Source of the DNA: Chrysoperla carnea | Taxonomy: Eukaryota > Arthropoda > Insecta > Neuroptera > Chrysopidae | Direction of reading: 5' to 3' | Assembly: GCF_905475395.1 (NCBI RefSeq) | Contig: NC_058338.1 | Span: forward strand, 71,125,435 to 71,189,434 | Length of the DNA: 64,000 bases | Part shown: in pieces, positions 48,289-60,130 of the stretch | Position numbering within the stretch: the stretch's first letter is position 1 | Layout: each line of letters begins with the position of its first letter | The notes under the pieces: model-generated | What the model was told of the DNA's origin: nothing | Databases searched by the model: none | Seen by the model: the letters and a program-made list of their open reading frames with translations, nothing else | Position numbers and translations under genes: made by a program

Positions 48289-48954
48289 TATACAGTGAAA
48301 GTTATTATTAACTTAAAAAATATGCAGTTTTTTAATAATGACTTTGCTGATTTAAAAAAAATACATATCACTTTGCATTTCATTAAATATTCAAAGAATA
48401 AAAATAAATAAATGCGCATATATGCATCTAGCTATCCAAAATATCATTTAATCAAAATTCTGTAAATCTATGTTGTTTCATTTCGGAAGGTTGAAGCAAC
48501 GTGAAGCATCTTAAGCTGGCTTCGAAAAAATCCAATTTTTATAATAAATATCGAATAATTATCGATTTTTTTTTTTATATTAATGCGGCTAATTATCACA
48601 AATTGATAACTATTTTCAATATAAATTTGATAATCATAATTTTCAAATAGAGATTCTTTAACGAGCGTGTATGAATTAAGTTATTTCGGGTTAAGAAATA
48701 AAAAAATATGTTTTTTTTCAATTTTGATAGTAAAGTAACTTGACGATATTAGACGAAAGGTAAGAATAAAATTTTATCATCTACATTCTTCAAATTGTAA
48801 TAAAATTCATTATCAAATTTGAAAATAAAATAAAACTAATTTACAACCCTAAATATACCCTGCTTGTCCTTTGTACAACCCTTATATGGATGGAGGCAAG
48901 CGGTTTTTTCTTTTCTATGCCATTGCTAATATGTTTACTTACCATTAAAAAGTT
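48289..48954. other. Unassigned AT-rich DNA
   Basis: Nothing recognised. Confidence 0.5.
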
Positions 48955-49330
48955 GTTTTTAATCCCAGAACTAAAAAAAAGGAGTGTTATGATATTAAGT
49001 TTGACCGCTATGTGTGTGTGTCTGTCTGTCTGCGGTATCGTAGCGCTTAAACGGATGAATCGAATTTGATTTTTTAGTTTCGTTTAAAAGGTAATTTAAT
49101 CGAGAGTGTTCTTAGCTATGTTTCAAGTGCGAGTTTAGAGTTCCGTACCGGGAAAAACTAAAAAATTGGCTATGATCTTCAATATCGGTTCAACTTGGAA
49201 AAAGCTTTAAGGAAAACGGTTACTTAATGAAGAGTTTTCTTAGATATGTTTCAAATGCGACTTTAGGGTTCTGTACCCGAAAAATATGTCGGGGGTTTTT
49301 TAAATTTTTAGTCTGTAAATTTCACTTGTT
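48955..49330 (+). repeat. 'ATCGTAGCGC...GAGAGTGTTCTTAGCTATG' repeat
   Basis: Contains 'tctgtctgtctgcggtatcg', 'agagtgttcttagctatgtt' and 'tcaagtgcgagttt'. The latter part repeats internally ('tcttagatatgtttcaaatg'). Confidence 0.7.
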
Positions 49331-50021
49331 ATTTGTTTTCATTCGTTCCAAGTGAAAATTATGAAAAACTTTCGAAATATGTCGTTTTTGAGAATTCTCC
49401 TTTGATGGAAACATAACTTATCATGTCTCCAGTAAGATGCAATTGTTTTGTAGCCAAATACAGATTTTCCCTTTTTTCGACAAATTCCGACAAAACAACA
49501 CTTATGTTCCACTGAATAGTCTCAACGATAAAAATTGCCTTTTCAAGCTAACCAGCCGATATTTTTTCCACTAAAGCATCTATTTTTAGGCTATGCAATA
49601 AAAGAGTAGTACTTTGGAAAAATTTTCCAGAAAACGCGAAAAAATGAAAGAATCAATTTTTTAAATTTTTGTTCTAAACTCATATTTATTTACTAATGAA
49701 ATTAACAGTCTGTACCTTTCAAACATATTAATTTCATGTTACCTTACAAAGAATACACAATGACATAAACATAAAAAAGGGTTTGATTATGATACAAGGA
49801 CCTTGTAACAAGGTAAAAGAAAAAAGTTGTTGGCAATAAAAAGGTGTACAATTTTTCTATTTAACATTTTCCACATAACCTTAAATTTTAAGAGGATCTT
49901 TTTATGTTTCTTTCTTTGCGCGAGAAAGAAATTAAAAACTGAAAAATCGGTTTTTCTGATTTTCCAAAAAGTTTGAGATTATGTTAGAAAAATATAAGGT
50001 ACAAAAGTTTGAGATCTTTTT
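49331..50021. other. Unassigned AT-rich DNA
   Basis: Nothing recognised. Confidence 0.5.
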
Positions 50022-50514
50022 TTACCATGTATATGAAGTTTAGTCCCAAGTTTGTAACGCTTAAAAATATTAATGGAACCAACAAAATTTTGGTATAGGT
50101 GTTCATAAAATCACCTAATTAGTCCATTTCCGGTTGTCTGTCTGTCGTCTGCCCGTCTGTCATCACGATAACTCAAAAACGAAAAGAGATACCAAGCTAA
50201 AATTTTTATAACGTGGAAAGGACGTAAAAAGTGAGGTCGAGGACCCATCTTGTAAACCGTTAAAGATAAAAAAAAAAGTTTAAATGTAAAAAATATTCCT
50301 TATAAAAAACTACACTAATCAACTTTTGTTCAAAACATATTTCGTAAACATCACTGTTTACCCGTGAAAGCGCAAGTTGTATAGTATGTATTATATGGGA
50401 ATATCAGTTGTATATGAGTGATATGTATGTTTGTGTAATGTGACAGTGTAATCAACACTGTCTATATATGGTATTTCAACATTTAACTCAGTCAATTTTT
50501 TGTTTTCACTTGTT
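50022..50514 (-). mobile_element. R1 element with internal deletions, reverse
   Basis: Both R1 ends are present, but parts near the TACC end and the 'gagcaacataggtcaattgg' block are missing. Confidence 0.8.
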
Positions 50515-50982
50515 AGACAACTTTCGTTGCAAATCGCGAAATTTGCACATTTCACCGTTTTTCTCGTTTTTATATTTTTTGGCGTGCATCAGCACTGGGA
50601 CTTCGAGTTTAGTACATTCTTATACCTATGCCTCCTATTCACGATAATTTTTGGAAACTAATTTTGATAATTTCTTCAAAATTCAAAATACAATTCCACA
50701 CAAAATCTAAGAGGCTTTTGATAAAAACAAGCAAAGTGAACTTTTTTTATTACATTTGATTTATTGAATCCACCTTGTAATTTAAATGTAGACAATTTGA
50801 AACACCTGCATTCAGAATATTATTATTAAAACGAATATACTAATATACAACGAATACAAATACACCTATAATATACCTCTACTTAGTTTAAGAAGTCCTC
50901 TATAGTACCTACTCATGAAAGTATTTGACCAAACAAGAATTATGTATTAATTAAGTACTATATATATATATATTTATATATA
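50515..50982. other. Unassigned AT-rich DNA
   Basis: Ends in a TA-rich run next to the MITE. Nothing else seen. Confidence 0.5.
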
Positions 50983-51306
50983 CCATGTGTGTTTGTACCA
51001 TCTAGGCATATATATATCTGTAGTATGACAGAATACATCCGTTTAGTAATGCATCTAAGCGAGAGGTATTATATACACGTATTGTAAGACTACAGATACG
51101 ATACGACAGATCTTCTGTTGTATGCCTGCAGAGAGTGGGAGTTTTGTGCGTACAAATATTAACAAATAAAACTCCCACTCTCCAAGCGTCTTCCAACTAA
51201 TGTTCAATACATGTATATAATACCTCTCGCTTAGAAGCATTACTAAACGGATATATTCCGTCATACTACAGATATGTATATGCCTAGATGGTACAAACAC
51301 ACATGG
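50983..51306. mobile_element. MITE, 324 bp, long TIRs, probable TA target duplication
   Basis: Begins CCATGTGTGTTTGTACCATC and ends with its mirror; both sides are flanked by TA. The arms are about 105 bp. A second inverted pair (GAGAGTGGGAGTTTT and AAAACTCCCACTCTC) sits in the centre. Open frames across it are shadows. Confidence 0.75.
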
Positions 51307-51939
51307 TATATATTTTATATGAAAATTATTATAAATAAAAAAATGTGTTCAAGAAGTACCTTTTTATTAAAAAAAAATAAAAATGTAAATAAAAAAATAA
51401 ACGTCAACATCAAGCGTTACGAAATCTTAACAGAGAAACAAACTGGTTGAAGACATTCGTAGGTAAATCATTTACTTGAAATTATGCAAGTGAAATACAG
51501 ATCCATATACCAACTAAAATTTGACGTCTCAAAAATAATAAACTTAATTAAAGATTTTTGAGTTTTATCTCCTATACAAGGAGTCCTAGCAAAGTATTTA
51601 CCTAAACTTGTTTTCCATATGTTCTCCTAATATATAAATATGTGAATAGTTAAATATTGTGTGCAAAAAAAGTCGAATAAGTATTTAACATTTTGCTTAT
51701 CATGTTCTCCAAGTACAAATACACAAAATTAATAAATAAAAAATTTATTGTAAAAATATTCCTTCACAACGGTTGCGAAAGAGAGATTCTTTCACGCTAT
51801 GACTTCCGTCAAGGCCAGAAACAAATGCCCAAAATTTTTATATTTGTCAGTGGTGATTGAAGATAAATTCAACTCAAAGTACACGGGATATTTTATTTAA
51901 TTAACTCTGTTAGTTCCCATTATAATTATTGTCCTTTTT
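51307..51939. other. Unassigned AT-rich DNA
   Basis: Nothing recognised. Confidence 0.5.
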
Positions 51940-52402
51940 TAACCCCCGAAGCAAAAAAGGGGGTGTTAGAAGTATGAGCGCTCTGTCCATCTGTTTGTTT
52001 GTCTGTGGCATCGTAGCGCCTAAGCGGATGAAGATATTTTGATTTTTTTTTCGTTAGAAAGGAAATTTAATGGAGAGTGTTCTTAGCTATGTTTCAAGTG
52101 CTAATTTAGTTGTTCCATACTCGGAACAACTAAAAAATAAACGATGATCCTCAAAATCGGTTTGGTTTAGAGGCTATAAGGAACAAGTGAAATTTACAAA
52201 ATTTAAAAAATTTTGCAGGTGCGAAACCCTAAAGTCGCACTTGAAACTTATTTAAGAACACTCTTTTTTTGTTTCGGGGTTTAAGAAGTAATTTAATGGA
52301 GAGTGTTCACAGATATGTCTCAACTCTCAAGTGCGAGTTTAGAGTTCTGTACCAGAAAAATTTGTCGGGAGATTTTTAAATTTTGTAAATTTTACTTGTT
52401 AG
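51940..52402 (+). repeat. 'ATCGTAGCGC...GAGAGTGTTCTTAGCTATG' repeat
   Basis: Longest copy. It starts 'aacccccgaagcaaaaaagg' and ends 'ttttgtaaattttacttgtt', with the 'tggagagtgttc' block present twice. Confidence 0.7.
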
Positions 52403-52504
52403 AATTCAACTCTGTATTTCAATATAGGTATGGCAGCGTTATTCATTGAATTTTACATGTGAAGCCAGCATTTCGAAAACCTTTATTGTTGCTAATCGCT
52501 AGTA

Positions 52505-52987
52505 ATATACAAGGTACACTAAGTTTAGTCCCAAGTTTGTAACACTTAAAAATATTGATGCTACCAACAAAATTCTGGTATAGGTGTTCATAAAATCACC
52601 TAATTAGTCCATTTTCGGTTGTCCGTCCGTCCGATACGATAACTCAAAAACGAAAAAAGATATCAAGCTAAAATTTTTTACAGCGTACTCAAGACGTAAA
52701 AAGTGAGGTCGAGTTTTTAAATGAGCAACATAGGTATTGAAGAAGAAAGAAATGTTCCTTATAAAAAAAAACAACTTTTGTTCGAAACATTTTTTCGTAA
52801 ACCTCACTGTTTACCCGTGAGGGTGCAAATTAGGCGCAAATTCTATAGTAGATAGGTATGTATTATATGGAAATTACAGTTATGTATGTATGACATGAAT
52901 GCATGTGTAATATGATAAGAGTAATCAACACTGTCTATACATGATAGTTCAACAATTAACTCAGTCAATTGTTTGTTTTCACTTGTT
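52505..52987 (-). mobile_element. R1 element, end-truncated, reverse
   Basis: Lacks the first 20-30 bp of the TACC end and some internal sequence. The palindromic end is complete at TTTTCACTTGTT. Confidence 0.8.
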
Positions 52988-53334
52988 ATAATTTATTTTT
53001 GTCCAAAATTCAATGCGACCAAGTTGGTCTATTAAAAATTGGCGCCACTCCACTCTATAAAATTATGGAAAAAAATTAAAATTCTTAGTTTATTATATAA
53101 ATATAATAGGGGTGTTAAATAAAGTTGAAACAATGAGATCAGGATGACGGATGTGAATAATACCTATATTAAAAAGAATTAAGTCAAACTATTAATGGAG
53201 GCAAGATTAAATTGTTCAGGATAAACGCAGTATCCGTTATTATAACAGAAATAAAAATAAAAAAAATTACTTATATATGTATTTTCAATATAATACAGGT
53301 TATATAGAAACTAGTTACTCTTAGTTACTCCAAC
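52988..53334. other. Unassigned AT-rich DNA
   Basis: Nothing recognised. Confidence 0.5.
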
Positions 53335-53757
53335 ACTACATAGTATAAAACAAAGTCGCTTTCTTTGTCCCTATGTCCCTTTGTATGCTTAAATCTTTGA
53401 AACTACGCAACGGATTTTGATGCGGTTTTTTTTAATAGATAGAGTGATTCAAGAGGAAGGTTTATATGTATAATAACATCCATTAAATAGTGGAGAAGTA
53501 CTGCTATTTTTGAGGTTTCTAATGTGATGTCGTAAATAATTACATTTTTTCCGCTTACATTGCAAACGCAGGCTGAACCCTACGAGTTTTATCAAAATAA
53601 TGTACTAAGTATTGTACACATTGAAAAGGTCTACAGAAAAGTCCGTGATGGTATATGTCTATCTCTTATGGATAACCCACAATAACTTTTTTTTGTCATT
53701 TACTTTTTACGACAAATAATGGCTAATCCGTGCAAAGCCGGGGCGGGTCGCTGGTAA
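53335..53757 (+). mobile_element. Helitron-like non-autonomous element
   Basis: Starts near TAGTATAAAACAAAGTCGCT, continues with 'actacgcaacggattttgat', and ends in GCCGGGGCGGGTCGCTGGT. A GC-rich CCGGGCGGGT-type tail close to CT(A/G)GT is typical of short arthropod Helitrons, which lack TIRs and target duplications. No 3' hairpin was verified. Confidence 0.45.
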
Positions 53758-53762
53758 TACAC

Positions 53763-55171
53763 TAAATTACAGGAGTTATTTTTTTATTTAAAAAGGTTCA
53801 GTATCACGTATCTGAATGTAAATGCACAAAATCCTTACAAAAATAGGCGGGGGAAGTGCCTCCATTTTAAGGAAAACCGTTTTAGGCTTTTATTTCCATA
53901 ACCGTGCACTTTAGATCAAAAATGGCAAAAACCTTTATTGTAGATAATTAAATTATCTATCTATTTGTAAATTTTTTTTTTTTTTTTTTTTTTGTATCAC
54001 TAACCGTTTATCATTTCTACGACTATGACAATTTACTTATTGACTATTTGACCGATCTCTCTTCTAATATTTGTTTAAACAAGAAAATTATAATAACTTT
54101 TAAACCTTTTAAATCTACAAATTTTCTAAAACTTTTAACTTTTTTTTCTAAAATTTTTATTTATCAAGTTATAACGCGTTTAATGTTGGAGCCACCGGGT
54201 GCAAGATTAATAAAAAAGAAGTATACATAATGTAATGATAAAAATTTAATAAATATATGAAAAAGGTTAATGTTAGTGACATAATTAGGAATAAATAATT
54301 TGCCTTCTTGCCTGCAAAAGCAGCGTCCACCCATTGAAAAAAATTTTTTTTCTATTAAACCAAACAAAATTGACTAAAAAGATAGCAAATTTAATATAAT
54401 AAATAATAAAAAATATTTTTATTATTAGTGTATGACTACATGTTTTCTCAAAATTTTTCAAACTTGCGTTCATTCTCAAGAGATTCAATTTGAATCTCTT
54501 GATTTTTTATTATTTTAATTATTTATTATAATAAAGTATGTACTACCAAAAACCTAATATAAATTCAATTAAGGAAATTTAATTATCTAAAAAAAAAGGT
54601 TATTACCATTTTTGGTTTTCGTGCACGATTTCGGGATTATAGGTCGTAACTGTTATTCTCAAAATGGCGGAACTTCCCCCCTACAAATTTATAATGATTT
54701 TGTGTAATAAATCAATTTTTTGAAGAAAATAACTTCTGTAAATTTGTGCAAAAAGAAAACTCAATTATCTGTAGCTGTAATTCAATATTAAATCTTTAAC
54801 AATATTAATTTTAGAAAGTTAAAGTTTTAGAAAATTTGTAGATTTAAAAGTTAAGTTATTAGCATTTTTTTTTTGTTTAAACAAATATTGGAAGAGATAT
54901 CGGTCAAATAATCAATCGTCCTAGCCGTATAAGTCATAAACGGTTAGTGATAAAAAAAATTGTTTTGCAAGTTAAAGGTAGATAATTTAATTATCTACAA
55001 TAAAGGTTTTTACCATTTTGGTCTAAAGTGCGCAGTTAGGGAGATATAGCCCAAAACAGTTTTCCTTAAAATGGCGGCACTTCCCCCGCCTATTTTTGTA
55101 AAGATTTTGTGCATTTACATTCAGTACGTGATACTGAACCTATTTAAATAAAATATAACTTCTGTAATTTA
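53763..55171. mobile_element. 1.4-kb element with ~390-bp TIRs and a nested third arm
   Basis: Left end TAAATTACAGGAGTTAT and right end ATAACTTCTGTAATTTA are mirrored. The arms share 'aggttcagtatcacgta', 'aaaataggcgggggaagtgc' and 'ttattgtagataattaaatt'. A third partial copy of the right arm (about 54560-54770, with 'aaaatggcggaacttccccc') lies in the middle. No transposase frame is seen. Confidence 0.7.
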
Positions 55172-55503
55172 ATGCAGAAAAAAATTCTCTGTAGTCTGAG
55201 GTAATAATACTTGTCTAAGTCTGATTTTTTTGCACCTGCTTCTTGTTTTTATTAATTATAAGTAAGCTATTCTTTTTATTATATCTCAACTATATGTAAG
55301 TATTTATAAAAAGAGGTCAAATAATATGTTGAATCCCGCATTATTAATAATATTCCTTCCTTCCAGTCTGCATATTTATTAGATAGATCACTGATTTTAT
55401 TGAAACTATACCGACATAAAAACTTATTTCTTGTAGGTGTATTATTTAGTATACACGATATTTTTATATAATCTTGCATTCACACGGTCAATATTATTGA
55501 CTC
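55172..55503. other. Unassigned AT-rich DNA
   Basis: Nothing recognised; the open frame at 55279-55479 (-) has no motif. Confidence 0.5.
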
Positions 55504-56065
55504 AACAAGTGTAAATCAACAATTGACTGAGTTAATTGTTGAAATACCATGTATACACAGTGTTGATTTCTCTGCCACATTACACATACTTACATACATG
55601 TCACTCATATATAACTGATATTCCCATATAATACATACTATACAATTTGTGCATAATTTGCATTCTCACGGGTAAACAGTGATGTTTCCGAAAAAATTCA
55701 AACAGAAGTTGTTTACTTTTTCATAATGAACATTGTTTTACATTTCAACTTTTGTTCTGTCTCTAGCGGTTTACAAGATAGGTCCTACGGACACAAGACC
55801 CAATTGACCTATGTTGCTCATTTACGAGCTCGACCTCACTTTTTTTGCCCTAAGCACGCTATAACCATTTCAGCTTGATATCTTTTTTCGTTTTTGAGTT
55901 ATCGTGATGACAGACGGACAGACGACAGACAACCGGAATTGGACTCATTAGGTGATTTTATGAACACCTAACCCAAAATTTTGTTCATAGAATCAATATT
56001 TTTAAGCGTTACAAACTTGAGACTAGACTTAGTATACCTTGGTATATTTCATATACATGGTATAA
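55504..56065 (+). mobile_element. R1 dispersed element, full-length
   Basis: Complete copy beginning AACAAGTGTAAATCAACAAT (diverged) and ending ATACATGGTATAA. Confidence 0.85.
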
Positions 56066-56214
56066 TAAGATCCTAAGATGGCCCATTTTCGTATTAATAA
56101 AATTAATAAATTGTTGAGAAAATTTGAGCCGGTGTAGATTTAAAGACCGCGAGGAATATTCTGCCATCTTAACCTAGTCATAGAGGAGCATAGGCCATAT
56201 AGAGCATGTGTAGC

Positions 56215-56890
56215 CCCAAATTTTTTTGGAATGCTTATTTTGGCTTACTTACCTGGTATCAGTTCACACAGATTCTGTCACGTAGATATTCCGAAAATCG
56301 TGCCATTTTTACCATTTTTACTAAAATTTAAATACTTTTTTCTGAACATTGATAAATGGTAAGTAATCAGTTGGTCTAAATTAGAACTGCTTAAAAAGCG
56401 GTCCACTTCCTGTTTAATAGTACAAATTTTTGTCTCCAGTTGGCGGGGTTTATCTTATTTGAATTAGAATATTTTTATTTTCCTTAAAAAATGATAAGTA
56501 CAAGTATTGCTATCTGGTAGTCGAAATTGTAACTACCGAATTCAGGTCTTCTTCTGATTTTAATTAGTGCGAATTATTATCGCCAGTTGGCGAGTTGCAA
56601 CTCACAGTTATCAATAGTCTTTAGAAAATTTTAATGCCTTGATATAATTTTGTACCAAAAAAGTGCAATTCTTGACCAAAAATGGCACGATTTTCGGAAG
56701 ATGAGATAGAATTCGTGTTGTCTGACATTCGATTCGAAATCAGCGACAAAACAGTTTGGCCGATAACTACTAAGTTTACCTTTTTTGTTCCAAAAAGTCG
56801 AATTTTCGATAAAAAAATGTCACGATTTTTTTAATAAGTGACAGAATCCGTTTAGCCTGATATCAGATTCGTATTCAGCAACAAAAAATA
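56215..56890. repeat. Inverted and tandem repeat cluster
   Basis: 'ccgaaaatcgtgccattttt' near 56290 is mirrored by 'aaaaatggcacgattttcgg' at about 56686 and again, diverged, near 56815. The last two form a tandem pair with a 130-bp period. 'cgccagttggcg' motifs also recur (56440 and 56580). Confidence 0.55.
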
Positions 56891-57289
56891 TTTACTAGAT
56901 GACAATTTTAAGTAAAACACTATATTATTATATGTGTTGGCGTATACATTATATTATTATACTATTCTGGCGTATACACTATATTATTATATGTATGAAA
57001 TTAACAATTTGCTAACGCTTCATTTTAAAGTTAACATTCGCATTCGCGAATATTGGAAATAAATTTTCGCATTCGCAATATACGAAATACAACATTCGTC
57101 CCATCAGTAGTACCTACATACTGACATGAATGGAATGAAATAAATTAAATATATTCCCTATCCATAATAAAACGAAAAGTATCCTATCCATCATGTATCA
57201 TGGTCCATCGAATAAAATAACAAGAAAACAATACACACATTTTTCATAAAAATCAAAATTAATAAATCGAGAGTTATCTTATTACATGA
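56891..57289. other. Unassigned DNA with short repeats
   Basis: 'gcgtatacattatattatta' is repeated near 56940 and 56971, and 'cgcattcgc' near 57040 and 57070. No gene seen. Confidence 0.5.
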
Positions 57290-57800
57290 TTTTCAGAATA
57301 GGGTATTCTATTTTTGAAAAAGTACTTCAAAATGTTGATTTTGCTAATAAAAAGCCACCAAAAATTTTTTTCGGAAAAATACACACGCTTTCTTGCCGAA
57401 AACTTAAATTTTAATGCTTTTTTAAACTGTCAAAAACTCGGGCATCCAATTTGATGACGTAATATCGGTATCATTACACGAAATAACACAAATAAATTTG
57501 ACAAATATATTCATAGACATCTGATTATAATAAGTATAAATACTTATTATCTATGGATATATTATACCCAACTGTCTATACTGAACTAATTGGTGGTCTA
57601 TGGCTCATACCGATATGACATCACAGCAAGGCTTGCCCGCGTTTTAGATCACGTGATATACAGTTTAAAAATTACGATTTTTAATTTTAATATTTTAAAA
57701 GAAAATGTGCTTTTATGACTAGAAATCAGAATATTTAAGTATATTTTTACATAAATTTTAAGTTTTTTCAAATTTCATAATTTATTTTTTGACTAACGAT
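57290..57800 (-). mobile_element. YqaJ-element fragment
   Basis: Same order as 41170-42130: 'gaaaaagtacttcaaaatgt' core near 57320, then the 'gacatcacagcaaggc' and ATCACGTGAT leader near 57620. The coding middle has been replaced or deleted. Confidence 0.55.
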
Positions 57801-58095
57801 AATACCCTATTACAATCGTTAAAAATTTCTAGCACAATTTTGTATTTGTGCCAAATCAATTGTGTTTCCGGAAAAATTATTCAGGTAATCTCTACCTCTA
57901 CCTCTATCTCTATCTATCTCTAACAGTTATCGAAAAGTTTATAGGTATTATAAAATATATAATATAAAGATTTTCTCTTTAATCGAAAATTTTAATTTTT
58001 AATTTTGTAAAAAATTGTATTAATAAAATTCAAGTTTTTTATGCAACTATTGCAATGGGAATAACAACCCTTGTAAAATAATAAATTTAGATCCT

Positions 58096-58194
58096 AACAA
58101 GTGAAAACAAACAAATAATGTTACAGAGTAATCAAGACTGTCTATACATGGTATTTCAACAATTAACTCAGTCAATTGTTTGTTTTCACTTGTT
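58096..58194. mobile_element. 99-bp miniature R1 derivative with inverted ends
   Basis: Starts AACAAGTGAAAACAAAC and ends with the exact reverse complement, GTTTGTTTTCACTTGTT. Between them lies the 'gtctatacatggtatttc' region that normally sits only at one R1 end. It looks like a derivative in which one end has been duplicated in inverted form. Confidence 0.75.
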
Positions 58195-58984
58195 TTTCAC
58201 TAAAATGCATTATTTTTCTCTATTCTGACGCAATCACATCTTGTTTGATAATAAACAAATAATATTGAAATATTTTGGAAATTGCTATTTTAAAACAGTA
58301 AACACGTGACCAATCCAAATCGTTAAGTGGTTCGTTATGCATCAAACCATAAATACGCATAATTAAACAAAAAAAAACCTTACTTCCTTTTACAAGTTGC
58401 TTGTTGTTATTACTGCTTGACGTCGTATTTACCCCCTGTGTGCGTTAGTGAATTAAAAATGTGAATATAAATGGAATAATCTTGCACCCTAAGACTACAG
58501 GATGTAGATTATTCAATTTTTTTTTCAGTCTACTAATATAAATTCGGTTTTGAAATATAGCCAATAATAAATAATGTGTAATATTTTTTTCCGACTAGTT
58601 TTTGGATATAATAAAGTAAGCAGAGGCGTAACGTGGGGGTATGCTCAACACCGGTCAACTTTGCTTTGTTTCAGAGGGGTTTTAATTTATCCATGCATAA
58701 TTTCACAAATTAAATCAAGCCTGTTTAGATGTGACTATGCACAAAAACCAAGTGGGAAAAATTCAAAAAAGAATTTTATTTTAAATTGATTTTTTGTTTA
58801 TTAATTATAAAAAGTTTAGCATTTTTATTGAGATGAAATTTGGTAGGTAACATTTTTTGGCAAAGTGAAAAAATCTATTTCTCAAATTGAAATTCGATTT
58901 TTCAAAATGTGTAAATAATCAGGCGAGCGAAGCGAGCCTTTACTAGGTTAAAATGTAACTTTTTGGTGGTAAACTTTACAAAAA
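58195..58984. other. Unassigned DNA upstream of the Helitron relic
   Basis: 'aggcgagcgaagcgagcctt' at 58920 is a small mirror-like motif. The open frame at 58574-58789 has no domain I recognise. Confidence 0.45.
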
Positions 58985-59278
58985 AAAGTCGTAAAGTGCG
59001 TGATCGTAATCGATCATTAATGGGTGATGATCGGAAACGACGAAAACAAGCTCAAGAAGAATTATATCTTTATCGAGATGATATTAATTTTAAAATGTAC
59101 GCAAATTAATAAAGATGGGTTTTGTTGTATTTGTCATAAATTTAAAATAAAAAATGAATTGAATATTTTCACAGTAGATAATAACATGGATCCCGGTTTA
59201 CAACCTGATGTTTTAAAGAAATTAATGTTTGTTGAGGAACAATCAAATAAAAAATATTTTTCAATAATTGAAGTATAA
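58985..59278 (+). pseudogene. Helitron-like N-terminal domain relic
   Basis: The first part (58985-59090) reads as a basic, charged stretch (RDRNRSLMGDDRKRRKQAQE). After a frameshift near 59090 the next frame gives GFCCICHKF, then VDNNMDPGLQPDVLKKL and MFVEEQ. The C-x-x-C followed by NNMDPG-x-x-P and a short x-VEE segment is the pattern of the region just before the Rep domain in many arthropod Helitron proteins. The frame ends at 59278 and I see no Rep HUH motif beyond it. It is a fragment, not a working gene. Together with the helicase relic at 36.1-36.5 kb it shows that autonomous Helitrons once lived in this genome. Confidence 0.6.
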
Positions 59279-59461
59279 TTTTCTTTCAGAAATATCTATT
59301 TTATATGATACCATTCGCGAGCCATTACAAAGTTATACTTTTAGCTAGTTAATTTTATTTCTAAACATGAAATGGGTACATTTAAGTTATATGAAAATTG
59401 AATTTTTTTCTCAGTGTATTAAGGTTGATTGGGCATTAAGGCAGTGTATATGTCGCAGTCA

Positions 59462-59914
59462 ACTAGCTTTATTAGCCGTTTAGTTAACAGGCTAAGGCTT
59501 TTTACTAAACGGCGCCGTTCAAGTAATGGCTTGTGAGAAACAATAGACCTTTTCATCGACTTGCTTTTGTTTCGGACAGTAATATTTTATCTTTTTCAAG
59601 CAGCGCTTTTTGACAAGGATAGAAGATAGAAGATATGTCTTTACTTGATTGAAAACAGTCCGAAACAAAAAATAAGCATTTTGTAAATTAAAAGCCCTGT
59701 ATAATTTTTGTTTGCTGGCGTCATATTCATAGCACCAGGTGGCAAAAAGTTGAACTAAATTCAAATAACTAGGCTAGGCAAGTAGTAAACGTTATCAATC
59801 TAAATCATTTGCCTAGCTGTTTGATTGAATAGCTGAATATTGTTCTGGTCGCTAATTGAACACCGCCGTATAGAAAAAAAGCTAGGATGTTAATTGAACG
59901 GCTAATTAGCTAGG
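59462..59914. mobile_element. TIR-bounded MITE-like element, ~450 bp
   Basis: 'actagctttattagccgttt' and 'agttaac' at the left mirror 'gttaattgaacggctaatta' and 'gctagg' at the right. 'agctaggatgttaatt' is also directly duplicated at the right end. Confidence 0.5.
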
Positions 59915-60130
59915 ATGTTAATTTATATATTATTTATTGCTTGGAACTGAATTTGTAAATTGGAATTTAAACATGTTGTGAATAGCAAATGTTAAATAAC
60001 ATTTTCGAGAATGTTACTCCACCTTCTATAGATTAAAAAGTAAAAAACTTCTACTTTTATAAATTAAACCTCATACATTATGTTAAAATTTTAAAATCTG
60101 ACGAAGTGTTTTGTAGATATCTTAATTTAA

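Noticed and set aside
51002-51300. Two overlapping minus-strand open frames near 51 kb
   Set aside because: They are read-throughs of the MITE's inverted arms.
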